Source: Anoplopoma fimbria
Lineage: Eukaryota > Chordata > Actinopteri > Perciformes > Anoplopomatidae
DNA: 64,000 bases
Assembly: GCF_027596085.1 (NCBI RefSeq)
Contig: NC_072450.1
Location: forward strand, 26,913,223-26,977,222
Direction of reading: 5' to 3'
The position numbers and the translations under genes are program-made. The notes under the pieces were generated by a model. That model saw only the letters and a list, made by a program, of their open reading frames with translations, did no database searches and was not told where the DNA came from. Shown here piece after piece: positions 11,701 through 24,154 of the stretch. Positions within the stretch are counted from its first letter, which is position 1. Each line of letters starts with the position of its first letter.

Positions 11701-14639
11701 GTCTGTATTAATGTTGTAATGATATGATTAACGTGCAAAGGGGGAAAAAAAGTGGTTGGAAAATGAGATATCACCAACAGGGTTGCTTCAGTTTTGGTTT
11801 TTTTGCAGCTCTTTTGCAGCAACTTCTTTGAGATGGCTGTTTTTTTCTTGTGATTGATAAAATATTGCATGTAATGCTGCATTCAGATGGAATCAGGCAG
11901 ACCGGAGAGTGCAGATGGCAAACCGGATATCTTGTTAGTGGACGAAAGCGGGGGGGGGGAATGGCATCGACGACCAAAGCCAGAATTTACAAGTGGATGT
12001 CAAGTAGCTTGCACACACCTGAACAATTGTTTAAGTTTGCAATAGAATATAAGGAGAAACCTGCATTACATAGCTACGTGCATTACTAGAATAATTACAT
12101 AAAATAATTGAATTTAATGCGTTTCATTCCATGACCATAGCAACATATCGTAGTGCGTGTTTCGTTTTGACATCTCGCCCCCTCTGTTCAAACCTTCCGG
12201 AAGGTGTTGTCCTCTGCTGAGTGCGGCACCTGCTGCTTCGTCCTTGTGCAGCTTAAATCAAACAGCCAAGAGAGCAGTTTACTTTGTTGACTTATGAGAA
12301 CTATCGATCGAGCGGTGCTGGTCCAAGGCCTGACTTTCGCCTTTAATCACTTAATCAAATTCCCTTAATAAGCGATGCTGACATAGACCTCTCTCATAGG
12401 GGGGGGGGGGGGGATTCATTTTACCAAAGCCAATACACGAAGTGCATCCGAGAATGGACCTTGACAATCCTGGTTGAAGTACCAATTTGCTCCTGAATAT
12501 TGTGAGGGGAGGCGGCATCATCCTACTCTTGCCCGCCCCCTCCGGGGTCCTAACCGCCAACCTTTTTTGGCCTCATGGCCATTAGAGCCCCCCCTTCGTG
12601 TGGTGATGACTGCAGCTCCGCTTTATTGATGGGGATGTCTATGAATATTTGAAGGCCCCTTTCAACTTGGCTTGAGAGGGAAAGAGGGAAACAGTGGCCT
12701 TTTTTCCTGCTGCAGCACAATATGCTCCTCTCCTTAACAGCCCTTCATAACGGCTGTGTGGATCCCTTTCTGCGGCGAAATGTCGGTATCACCCAAAGGC
12801 CCCCCCCCCCCCCAACCTCTACAAGGGAGTAAAAACACATACCACCCCTCCTTTCATCATTTCCCTCTCAGGAATGATTTCTCCAAGAAAGCAGATGGCC
12901 TCCTTTTGTAAGAGGGCGTCCATGAGTGCATATTCGTGGAAGAGAGGCAAGCGAAGAAATGTAATGAAAAGATGACCGGAGAGATACAGTTAGGTTTTTG
13001 CTGCCAGGTCAGAGGGCGAGTCAGTCGCCCGCCCTCTCTCTCTCTCTCACTCTCACCAGTTGCTTTGGAGTCAACCCAGCTTCAAAACGCCTCCGGTGGA
13101 AACAGAGCTGACCTTTTTTCTTACAAGCACTCGGTGGGTTGCAGGATGTGGGCTCTGAAAGGGATGTGATCTGCGTCTCGGCGAATATGTGTTGCTTTCC
13201 ACGTGTTGCCGAGCGATTCAATCACCGTGGTGCAAGCAGAGTTGTTTGGAATTTGGTGTCCTCGCATATTTTTCGCACCAAAGGGGTCAGAACGCAATTC
13301 TCTATGGGTTCAGGTTTTCACTCACTGCCACTTCAACCGGGAGGAAGAAAAAAAAAAAGCTGCAGTCTGCCTCTTCATCTCTCTCTCCAAAAACTCACCA
13401 GTGTCACTCCTCCCACACGGCTCCTTCTGGACGATTCTATCAAACTTTTGGCGTTTGCCCACAGTGATTGTGAATCTGCCGATTTAGGAGCTGGAGCTTG
13501 TTTCCTTGGTGCACACACTGAGAGCTAGCACAAATGACTGTATTGAAAATGTGACACTGGAGACATCTGGATGGGTTTCTGCAGCAAAAAAGAAAAAGAA
13601 AAAGATAGTGATTCATTTTGTACAAAACCACAGATATCAAAAAGCTGTCCATCAACTCGGAGACGGCTTGCCAATGTTAATATCGTCGCCTTATCTGCCT
13701 CGCATTTCGTCGGCGGGGCAAAGAGAGAAGAAGCTGATGCGTTCAGTGTCTTTTGATCGTGACACAGTCTGTCTAACTCTGCTCCCCAAGGGATACAACG
13801 TCAGTTTTGTACTTGGTACAAGGGCCACAACTTACTGTAGACGGATACCAACTTTTTTCTCTCTGGGATTTGCAGGGAAGTCACTCAGAATACAGCTAGT
13901 GAAATATCACAACAAAAAAAAAACAGGAGCAAATATGAAACAAGTCATTAGGCCCGAGGTGAAGTCGTCCCGATAGAGATCTTTTTCCCCAATTATGTAG
14001 ATGATCGTATTTCTCCCTCGTTTTTTATCTCAACTTTGGAACCCCTCCCTTTAGTGGCAGAGAACCTTTTGGCTCCTCTTGTTTCCTTCACATTATGACC
14101 TTATCCCTAGGTGCTGTAGACAGACCTCTTAGGAGCCAATCTCCCCCCTTTTCCGATTGCTAAGTTTTAGGAGCGAAGGAAATTGGAACTCGATGTGAAA
14201 AGCTGACAAATGAGGAGAGCGTCTCTCCCCACTGCGCCGTTTGTCACAGGCTGAAACGTCTGAATCGGGCTCCGGTGTGTATGCCGGAGTAATGAATGAT
14301 GCCTCCCAGGTTTCATTTGCTATTCTGGTTAATTAGCAGATGTACAGTCACCTCTAATATTTGATGGCTGTGGATTGTTTGGGCCTCTGTATGACAGGAG
14401 ATCACCCTGTGGACCGGTGCTCACCACACACACACACACTGAAGGTGAGCTAATGGCGGTGTCGGCGATTGGCTTATGTTTGGTCTCGACAGGGAGGCCG
14501 ACTGGTTCACGTCATTCAGCCCAGCAGACAGGCTCACATTAGCACCAATGGGAGATGCTGTGGCTTGTTCAGATGACGCTGCTGTAGCTCTTGCTGTGGG
14601 TGGATGTATAATGTGCCACTGACACACTGTCAAACACTT
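11701..14639. other. Non-coding with homopolymer runs
   Basis: Contains a G-run (12399-12413), a C-run (12800-12813), a CT-rich patch (13032-13051) and a short CA tract near 14426-14439. Several overlapping frames between 13139 and 13976 lack domains and differ between strands. No gene or repeat family recognised; parts such as 12590-12780 and 14160-14420 look unique. Confidence 0.45.
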
Positions 14640-16899
14640 TCAGAGTGTGAAGACGAGGACAGGAGTGTTACATGGCTCCTATTACAGCACAGTTTTCATG
14701 GTTCCTCTCATATTCAGACATATTCTGGTAGCAATTAACCCTTGGAGAACCATATAGACCCAATTTTGTGTTGTTTTTTTGGGGGGTGGGATGATGTACA
14801 TCATCTGGAAGCTGGGAACCTGAAGATTCATTTGAGTTTTACAAGTTGTTATAGTCGTGTCACAGAAAAAGAAAAAAAAGACTAATTCATGAATTTAAAT
14901 AAATTGTGAAAGTGTAAATGGTTAGAACATTATGATGGAAGTATATGACAGCCATGCTCACTTATGTTTTGTAATGTTTTTTGGTTGATGCCATTTATTA
15001 TACAGATTCTGTGCAAAGTTAACGCACGTTTACCACTCAAAATATTGAACCACATTAAGACATTAAGTAACACCATAGCAAAAGTCATGCTGTGATTGGT
15101 ATCAAACACTTTTGACATTTTTAGATTTCTGCATTATGCATTCATGCATTTTATAGTGATTGGATGGCGAGCACTACCTTTCTGGAAACTGCTCATTAGC
15201 AGCCTTATTAACAATATACATGGTAAAACACATTCATCCTCTCAATGTCCTAGGTCTCTATTGATGGTTTCAAAGTTTCATTTTGCTGTGATTATGCTAG
15301 AGGTCACAACAGGTCAATTTATACTGGGACGTCAAGTTTGGGCTCATTTGGATTATCAATTGTAAGACTGTTTGGGTATCCCGTTAAGCAGAAAAATTCA
15401 TATGTACCTAGTTTGAAATAGATTTTTATTCTTGAGGTGAAAGGGACCCCTTCAAAAAAAAAAAAAAAAAATCGCCAAATTTTCATCCCACTTTCCAACA
15501 AGCATGACATGGTTTGTACCAATGTATCCATTTGCTCATATGATAACAACATCTTTCCTCTAGCTTTTAGACCGAGCCTGCTACAGCCTCTTACACATAG
15601 TAATGTCCAAGCAAGCACGTAAAAACCACCTTTTTTTAAACATATCTTATGAAAAGCAATGGTGCTATAATTTACACAGAACCCGCCATCTTCGTTTTTA
15701 CCGAATAACCAAATCTGCCGTACTTGTTTATTCCCGTTTTGGCTCACGTATTTGATTCCGACTCCTCATCAGCGATGCTGCAGCATCTCCATCATATGCA
15801 CACGTGAACAAGGATGGTATATTAAAGTAGAAGTTGCAACAACCAGCTCTTTGTAATGTGTCATAACACGATCCTTCTGGCAATCACAGAGTCTGTGTTT
15901 TGTACTTCAGTTGCATGAATAGCAAATTATCAACATTTGGTGACGGGCCTGGCTCGGATTGAGTTTGACAGTTGCCGTGTGGTTCTGTAGCATAAACATC
16001 AGCTTGTGAATGGGTGCGCATATCCCAAAAAATTAGGAAAACCATATCATGGATGCTAGTATTTCTAATCCCTCATCATTTTTGTCAAGCCATTCATTTG
16101 AGGTCGAGTCTTTTTGCATTTACATGACCTGTGAATTAGCAAATATATTTTCTGTAGCATGATAATGCACAGTAGCTTTTCCAAATACAGAGAACCATCT
16201 CATCTATAACTATAACTGGACTGTAATCCATATTGGTGAAAGGTAAGCTCTGCTACTGTGGATAAAAGCCATTAACTTATGAGTACAGGTCACCTTCTAC
16301 CACTTTCAAAAAGCCAATTTGTTCCCATTTAAGAGAAATCATCACAGCGTTCTAACCAATCTCGATCAATGTTTCACTGGAAACGTTTGATACATGTGCA
16401 GTCCACTGGCGAGTCATCCTTAAAACGCAGGATGTGGTGTTAGATATTCAAATGAGGCAGCTTGTGTTACATCAAAGTGCCATAACCTTCAAAATGATGA
16501 AAACAGCCAATGGAAGCCTATCGCTCCGTGCTCGCAGGTGAAATAACACTTCCTGTCTCCACACTGCCTGGAACAGGAACTGGGTGATTTAAGGTGAGGA
16601 GAGGCAAGAATATTTGTACAGCACCTTCCAACAAGTCCAGTGTGCTTCACATAAAGGCTGAAAGACAAAGATGGATCTTTGATCAGTCAGAGAAATTTGA
16701 TTGGATTAATGGTAATTGTAAATAGTGATTCATTGTTAATATAAAATATTGACTAAAAGTGCAGCATATTAATGGCAGCCACAGTCCACCTCGAGCTTTG
16801 TTTGACCGTCTATTTGGACAGCTGATAGAATAACTCGTCCGTTTTCTGTGGAACCATTGTGAAGATTAATGACTGACATTACAGCCGTATCATACTTCG
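14640..16899. other. A/T-rich non-coding, nothing recognised
   Basis: Includes a poly-A run at 15454-15471. The minus-strand frame at 15319-15747 reads through this run as poly-Phe and shows no domain, so it is not called as a gene. Confidence 0.5.
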
Positions 16900-17420
16900 G
16901 CTATTTAAGTTCCTCCGACTATAAAAAGGGGCCTTGAGTAATTACATTATCACATTACTGTCGCTGTCTGATGGCCATTATTGGAACTTGGCCGCCATTG
17001 CCCTTCATATGGAAACTGTGATTGTACAGACTGTAGACTGTGCCGCTCTTTCCCTGTTATAAACTCCCTTCCTTTCCTTCCTGGCATTAATGTAGCGCAA
17101 TATTATTTTGGCGGAACGGTTGAGCGTGTCATTTATTCATTACCTGGCCAATCCTCGCCAGGCTGAGCCACAGGGCCGCCGAGCGTGCCCGAGAGCCGAG
17201 GCTGTAATAAGATTTTAAGTGTCTGTCATTAATAACGCCGCGCTGACATGATGCGAGGCTGATCTGTCCTGGTATGTGGGTTTCTGGGCCGCCGTCATTA
17301 GGGCGGGTGATGGCTTGCGAGGCTGTTTAATCCCTCCTCTCTCTGTCTCGGGGAGCGATTGGCGGTTTGCTTTTAGCTTTTAGCTTTCAGCGGCTGTGAG
17401 TCCCCTGGAGGTCTGTCCAT
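16900..17420. promoter_or_regulatory. High-complexity block, candidate conserved non-coding element
   Basis: A run of unique-looking sequence with alternating AT cores and G+C-rich pieces (ATTAATAACGCCGCGCTGAC, GGGCCGCCGTCATTAGGGCG, CGCCATTGCCCTTCATATGG). No frame with a domain and no repeat motif. This is the block whose texture looks most like a developmental enhancer, but conservation was not tested. Confidence 0.3.
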
Positions 17421-20164
17421 CACCTGACTGACAGCTCATCTTCCTGGTAGCATGATGTCACGCCCACTCTGTTGTTCACTTAAGGCCACCGTGGACAGCT
17501 CGCCATTATAGGGCTGATGCTCAGGACAGATTAATGGCTTAAGTAGCGTAAAGGATGCTTCACGATGCTCAGGCATGGAGCTCATTCTGATTCTGGGATT
17601 CTTCCAGCAGTTTGTTTTTTCCTCTCTTTCACACAGCTTGTTCATGGGGGGAATGTTGCGCCGTTATTCCACCTCGCAGTTCTGTATTAAAAGTACAGAG
17701 GCGGAATGGGGGAACCTGATTCTGAGCCTGCAGCAGAGGTCGTCTCAAAATCGAGGCGAAGTCTATGTGAAAAGGGACAGCGGCGTTTGATGACGGGTTA
17801 TTTGTACGGACCACACACACCGGGAAATTTTTGATGAATTAAAGAGAGACCGCTAACAGCAGTTAGCAGCTAACCTACAGCAAACGAGATTGGGGGCTAG
17901 AAAGAGCACCTCGACACTCAGTTCACCCTCAATTATTGTTAAGGATGTTATACATCACACTCGAAACCGGCGCTTTTGTGTTTAACACCTCCGTGCTAAC
18001 GTGATGCTGGCGGGCTATCTGAAATGACACGATGTGGTGGCAATATGGCGTCGTTGATTGGTTCAGTGTGAAATGCAAAGCCGTGGGATCTTCTTTACGA
18101 CAGTATTGCAGGGTCTGTGTGAAAAAGCTAGATAATGAACTTAAATGTTTTTGGTTTTTTTTAAATTACATTTCTAAAACTTCACTTTCAGTAAAAGTTA
18201 TCTTTAAAGCCTTGAATTAGGTTGCTTTTGATTTCCAGTATCTCTCTAACGCATTGATCAATTAAGATTCCATCCAAATGTATAGCACAAATTTGAACGA
18301 ACTTTTGAGGAAATAGGTAAAAGAAAATGCAAATTTATAATTACTCATTTGGACATGGGCTCAACAAGATCAAAAATCAACAAGATCAATTCCCTGTTGT
18401 GGCACGAGTTTGAAATGGAAAAACAGAAAATGGCCATGACATGTTAAAGAGTATTTGCTAGAAATTTACAATGATATATTACTAGTTGTTTTTTTCCAAA
18501 TACATTTTGGAAGAAGTGTAATGAAGTTGCTACATTCCTGCAGAGACGTTGCCAGGCAGCGGTAAAGATGAATGGTGGGCGTACAGAGTTGGGTTTTTTT
18601 GACAGACAAGTTTGCCAGTCCTTCTCCCGCCTGTGGTTGTATTGTTGTATTAGTTAAACACTTAATGTTATGAAAGGGATTCAAAATAAAATACAGTTTC
18701 TCTCAACGTCTATTTGCTGCTGCAAATTAGTAGTTTGTAAATTGGATTTCTAGGACACAAGGTTACAAAAACACAGCTGATGTATTCGTTAAATGTTAAA
18801 ATATGAGAAGAGGATGAAGCATCGGGACGAACAGTCAAAGAACAGGTGTGACTGATTACAGATCAGCATGTGGTTAGCAGGCATTCATCACCTAAACGAC
18901 TGACTGAAGTTCATGAATATTTATAGTGTTAGGGGCTTATGGAGGGCGTCTCATGTCTACCCACTTCTCTTTGTTTTGTCATATTTGGGTCACATACTGC
19001 TCTGTTGCGCTCCACTGGCATTCTGTTTCTGTTTCTTGTGCTTCTTGTTTCTCTCTTTCTCCCCGTTCCTATTATTTGTTTCTCCCACTGTGCCCCTTGG
19101 TGTCATTCTTTTCTTCCCCTCTCTCCATATCTTTCTATCTCGTCTCTTCGTCGTTGTTGTTTTTTTTTTTGGTGTTTACACCCACGACCCCATGTACGGC
19201 CCACCAAGGGCTCCTGTTCTTGGCTGTCGACATATCACAAAAACTGAAGGACTGGTACAATTGCAAGAAGCCCATTGTCAGGCGCTGAGCAAGGCGCTGA
19301 GTTCAAGTGAGCCCCGTTCAATAACACAGTTCTCCCAAAGAGCCGGGGAACGCCAGCAACGCATCGCAGGCCAAACTCCCGCTCGGCCAGATCCCCTCAT
19401 CAGTCGAACCTGCTTTTCATGCAACATCAGAGCTGTCAGTGGATCAACCTGCTGAGGGTAGAATCCAGCCAAGTTCTGCAACGCGGCCTCCTAGCACAGC
19501 ACAACAAGACAACAAGACTGTATAAAACGCAAGCAACCTCCGTGGGGGCAAAGAACAGCTACTTTCACTTTTTCATTGCATGCGTTTCACTGATGCTGTG
19601 CGGTGTGATGATAGAATAAGCTTAAAGTTTTAGGTCAGCAACATCAAACAGCCAGCAGGCACAATAACGGCGCTGAGGGGGGAAAGCTACACAGTTTTAA
19701 CCGAAGATGACTGGGCGTGGAGCTGAAGTGTACACTTTCTGCAACACACAGTAATGCAAAGAGAAGCTCGGCTGCCAGCAGAGCTGCAGTCCTCCACTGT
19801 TCACCAGCAAATAAGCTCCTCTAAAGCTGCTGAGAAGTGAAGGAAAACTCCATCATCAAAACAGTCCACTGTTGTGTCTCATAGAGAGCTGTTTTGTGCT
19901 GTAATGTGTCTTTCTCTCCTGAACCTCAACATAGATGGATGAAAACAAAAGGGCACAAGACAGTGAGTTTTCTCCCTGTACAGTTGAACCTTTGCTTAGT
20001 CCTGCCCGTCTGAGGTAGACGCGCTAATCATAGCGTAGCATTGGCAAGGACCAACCAGGGGCAAACATTGCTAACGTTTTTCAGCTGGTTTTGTGGATTT
20101 CAAGCTGGTCATGGTGAAACGTGTAATAGTGATATTCGTCACCCGGAAAGGTTTGAAGGAGATA
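17421..20164. other. Non-coding, nothing specific recognised
   Basis: No gene or repeat family recognised. The 180-codon plus-strand frame at 18913-19455 runs through a pyrimidine-rich tract (about 19020-19175) that yields Phe/Leu/Ser-rich peptide in all three frames, so it is not credible as a gene. Confidence 0.5.
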
Positions 20165-20166
20165 TA

Positions 20167-20388
20167 CAGTACCAGTCAAAGGTTTGGACACACCTTCTCA
20201 TTCAATGGTTTTTCTTTATTTTTTTCTACATTGTAGATTAATATTGAAGACATCCAAACTATGAAGGAACACATGTGGAATTATGTGGTAAACAAACAAA
20301 TGCTCAACAAACCCAGAATATGTTTTATATTTTACATTCTTCAAAGTAGTTGAATGAGAAGGTGTGTCCAAACTTTTGACTGGTACTG
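20167..20388. mobile_element. Tc1/mariner-type MITE with 39-bp terminal inverted repeats
   Basis: Begins CAGTACCAGTCAAAGGTTTG and ends with its inverse ...CTGGTACTG. The left TIR (20167-20205) and right TIR (20350-20388) match over 39 bp with one mismatch. The element is flanked by TA on both sides (20165-20166 and 20389-20390), the Tc1/mariner target duplication. The 222-bp element has no transposase and is a deletion derivative of a common fish Tc1-type element. Confidence 0.92.
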
Positions 20389-20390
20389 TA

Positions 20391-21635
20391 CTTTTCTAAA
20401 ACGTTACGTTTCTAAGTAAAAACCTGTGGAGCTTTCATTAGCAGAGTTTGTTAGCACACCATTAATTAGCGTTAGCACTTCTATGCTACGCTAGCTACTG
20501 TTGGTGTACTGAAGTGACATCCTGCTGCTTATGCTTTTACATGATAATAACAGTGAATAAAGACCTACCCACCTTTAGAGGAACAGTGTTGTTCATGGTC
20601 TGATTGCCAGATAAAGTGGTGGTTACCTTCCACACTGTGATCTTTAGGCTTTAGCTTCTATCTTCATCTTTTTAACCGGTTGAACTGCTGAATCCGTTTG
20701 ACATGCAGGATATATCCTTCAAACACTTATTGTAGACCCTTTGTCTGCTGCTCTTCATGGAAGTTCAGGACAGTGTGGGCTTCATGGCAACTCTGAAAGC
20801 TTGAAGGCGTAGCCGCCAGGGAGTGGGTTTTAAAGAAGGGTCAGTTCTGTCCCTTCTCTAACTCTTGCTGTTTCCAGTTTGAGATATTCAAGAGGATGTT
20901 TTTTTGTAATTGACTGCTCCACCTAAATCTTACAAAGACTACACCAAAAGCATGTGTATGACTCAGGCTTGGAGGACGGCATTTGAGACACACTGCTGTA
21001 TTGTTACAACCTGTGCGAGCGGAGAGCAGTCAGACACTCTTCTCTCTCTCCCACTTGAAATAACTGAATAACAAGTGCTGCAATCATTTGCCATTTGGAT
21101 TCTTTTGTGCTTCACTTTTACCTTTTGTTTCTGCTGATCTTGAAATCTTAATCTCACTCCATTGTAGTCTTTCGAAGAGCAATGTGAAAACAATAACACC
21201 AGATGTGTCATATTCCCTTTATCGACCCCAAAACTCTGTGTGCTTCGATCTCGTGTCAATCTCATTAAAGTAGCGGAGAGGAACTTTTTAATCTGGTTAT
21301 TAAACAGTCCGTATTTTACACTGATGCCTGTATGTGAAGTCAGATGAACTCATGCAGGTTGACCAGATGGTATCTACGCTACGATTGGACAGTCTGTGTC
21401 CGAGGGCAGGACTCAGAGGAGGGTCAATTACCCGGTTCAAATTGTAATCCTTTACACTACTTGTGACTGAAAAAAGTAGGGAAAAAGACTTTCCCCTCAG
21501 GTGGACACAGCTGTCAGAAGAACTGTTTTTTCTTTTTTTTTTGTTCCTTTCCATCACGTCTTTTTCACTCCCTCAATATATTTCATTCTTCTTTTATTTT
21601 TCTGACAAGATATACGTTTGCCCTTCCACCCTCAT
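20391..21635. other. Non-coding, nothing recognised
   Basis: Mixed sequence; small frames on both strands near 20963-21273 overlap and show no domain. A T-rich run lies near 21526-21543. Confidence 0.5.
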
Positions 21636-21673
21636 TCACACACACACACAGACACAGACACACACACACACAC
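21636..21673. repeat. (CA)n microsatellite
   Basis: About 38 bp of CA with GACA interruptions. Confidence 0.9.
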
Positions 21674-21830
21674 CCCCGATGCACACATTCCCTTTTCTCT
21701 CTGTCTGTCCGTCTTATCTGGATCTCGACCAGCTCGGCAGTTCTGGCCCGTTGCATGCCCACCCCGGGGAACACAGCTGAGCGTAGAGAAAAGAGGAGCA
21801 CCGCCTAAAGCCCAGCCTCCTTAGCCTTAT

Positions 21831-21869
21831 CACACTCACACTCACACACACACACACACACACACACAC
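21831..21869. repeat. (CA)n microsatellite
   Basis: About 39 bp of CA with two CTCA interruptions at the left end, 157 bp from the preceding CA array. Confidence 0.9.
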
Positions 21870-22845
21870 TGTCATATGCTCAACCCAACAGAAATGTATG
21901 GAGTTATAAATGAGCACTAGGGTTCTTGCAACTTGACTAAATTGCAACTCTCCTGGGTGGGTTTCCTGATGAATCGCAGTTTTTCTCAGCATCTGAAATT
22001 GCATTATTTTTTTCCACTACGTGAGCTTTTGATTGCACCAAAATTGGAGCCATTTCAACAAACTGGCCTTGCAGAAATGTCAAAGTGTATAGCTGCCTTG
22101 TAAAAGTTATTTAATATTTTTTTTAGTGAAAGAAGTGCTGCTTGGCAAATTCAGAAAGACCTTGGCTTACACTTGTTGACAAGTGAGGCTCTGTGAAAAA
22201 GTTTCAGCCATTCACTACCTGCAAATGAAGAGAGACTACAAGTATGAATACATCTCGATGTGACAGAGCCTTTCATTGGATGACACTTTCCTTGTTTCAT
22301 GGAATTTCGCCGAAAAAAAATATGATATAGTACTCATACAAGGTATGATGTAGGATCGAGTGTGTAGTGCGTTCACACTATAGAGCATGTGGATTTAGTG
22401 CACATGAGAAATGTCCGGATGCATACTAGACTAGTGTCATTGGACACACTCAACCGCTCCTAAATGCATTCCAGCTCTTCAAACTGTCCAATGGCGGACT
22501 GCGAGGCAGACTAATAATATAATAATTATTATAATAAGCGAGTGACGCTAAGGTACAGTTTAGACGAAAAGCAAGTTATCTCACATATACATGTACTGTG
22601 GAAAAATAATTTTAGCACTGAAACATTTGATTATAATAATTTGCCTCAAAATAATACTGCGAAATATTCAATTGAGTGGAAGATTTGATTTGTATTTATA
22701 AAAACGATTGTCATTCAACGGTTGCTCGGACCGGTAACGTTGTGATGGATACAGTCATGTGACGCAGAGAAGATGTGTTGCTTGAGAATCATTCAGTGTG
22801 AAAAGTCTGCTGGTAATGGCAAACTGTGATGGGTTTTTTTTTAAC
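21870..22845. other. Non-coding, possible degenerate repeat
   Basis: The part around 22320-22500 (TACTCATACAAGGTATGATG, GTGCGTTCACACTATAG, GGATGCATACTAGACTAG) resembles degenerate fish repeats, but I cannot assign it. No credible frame. Confidence 0.35.
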
Positions 22846-23180
22846 TATGGCTGCAACTAAAGGTTATTTTCATTGTCCATTAATCTGCTGGGTATTTTCT
22901 CGATTATTTGTTCAGTTATTTGGTCTATATAAAATGTCAGAAAAGCCCAAAATGGCATCCCCTAATGTCTTATGTTGTTCACCACTCAGAAAATATTCAG
23001 TTTATTGTCATAGATGAGTAAGAGATCAGCAACTATTCACATTTAAGAAGCTGGAATCAGAAAACTACGAGTTTTTTTCTTTAAAAATCACTCAAAATTA
23101 TGAATTGGTTCAAAATACCAAAATAGTTGGAAAACAATCTCATATTTGACAACTAATGTATTAATCATTGCAGCTCTATA
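22846..23180. mobile_element. hAT-type MITE (GGCTGCAAC family), copy 2
   Basis: Begins TATGGCTGCAACTAAAGG and ends ATTGCAGCTCTATA, short inverted termini typical of this fish family. Internal blocks (TATTTTCTCGATTA, AAATGTCAGAAAAGCCC, TCATAGATGAGTAAG, AGAAGCTGGAATCAGA, CCAAAATAGTTGG) match the copies at 1546 and 35305. No transposase is encoded. It ends 15 bp before an L2 fragment. Confidence 0.7.
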
Positions 23181-23194
23181 GTTAACCTTACCAA

Positions 23195-24154
23195 CATTAC
23201 ATTACATTACATTACAGTCATTTAGCAGACGCTTTTATCCAAAGCGACTTACAGGAAGTGTATTCAACATAGGTATTCAAGAGAACTACTAGTCACCAGA
23301 AGTCATAAGTGCATCTCCTTTCTTAAACAAGCATCTTAAAGCATAAACCAGAGCAAAAGTATAGTGCAGAGGCAAATTACTACGAAAACAATAATTGCAA
23401 CAGACTAATACGAATACAATAAGTGCTACAAACTACTACGAATAGGATAAGTGCAGTAAACGAATACGAATACAATAAGTGCAGCGAACTAATACGAATG
23501 CAATAAGTGCTACGAGGAAGGCTCAGGGTAGTACTTCTTGAAGAGGTGAGTTTTCAGCCTGCGCCAAAAGATGGGCAGCGACTCTGCTGTCCTGACGTCA
23601 GTGGGGAGTTCATTCCACCACTGAGGGGCCAGGACAGAAAAAAGCTGTGACCGGGTGGATCGGCCGCAGGGACCTCTGAGCGACGGGGCAACCAGTCGCC
23701 CCGAGGCAGCAGAGCGAAGTGGTCGGGCGGGGGTGTAGGGCTTGACCAAGGCCTGGAGATAGGAAGGAGCTGTTCCTTTCACTGCCCTGTAGGCTAGCAC
23801 CAGAGTCTTAAACTGGATGCGAGCTCTTACAGGGAGCCAGTGTAGAGAACGGAGAAGGGAAGTTGTGTGGGAGAACTTGGGGCGATTGAACACCAGACGT
23901 GCTGCAGCTTTCTGGACAAGCTCCAGAGGTCTGATGGCCGACGCCGGGGCTCCGGCAAGTAGTGAGTTGCAGTAGTCCAGGCGGGAGATGACCAGAGCCT
24001 GGATGAGCACCTGCGCCGTCTCCTCAGTGAGGAAGGGGCGAATCCTCCTGATGTTGTAGAGGAGGAATCTGCAGGAGCGTGTGACCGATGCAATGTTTGC
24101 TGAGAACGACAGTTGGTCGTCCAGGGTCACACCCAGATTCCTCACAGGAACCAA
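23195..24154 (-). mobile_element. 5'-truncated L2-clade LINE, copy A (ORF2 C-terminal end plus 3' tail)
   Basis: On the minus strand, an uninterrupted 214-codon frame (24154-23510) encodes the C-terminal part of a non-LTR retrotransposon ORF2, downstream of the reverse-transcriptase catalytic core. Recognisable stretches are NLGVTLDDQLSFSANI, LDYCNSLLAG, VQKAAARLVF, LHWLPVRARIQFK and PQWWNELP. It stops after KKYYPEPSS. A 3' region with 28-bp tandem units follows, then the L2-type terminal hairpin GATAAAAGCGTCTGCTAAATG and ATGTA repeats. The catalytic YxDD region is absent, so this copy is not autonomous. It is nearly identical to copy B, so insertion was probably recent. Confidence 0.92.

Noticed and set aside
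18913..19455. 180-codon plus-strand frame with hydrophobic N-terminal part
   Set aside because: All three frames are open and Phe/Leu/Ser-rich across a pyrimidine tract, which indicates composition and not a membrane protein.
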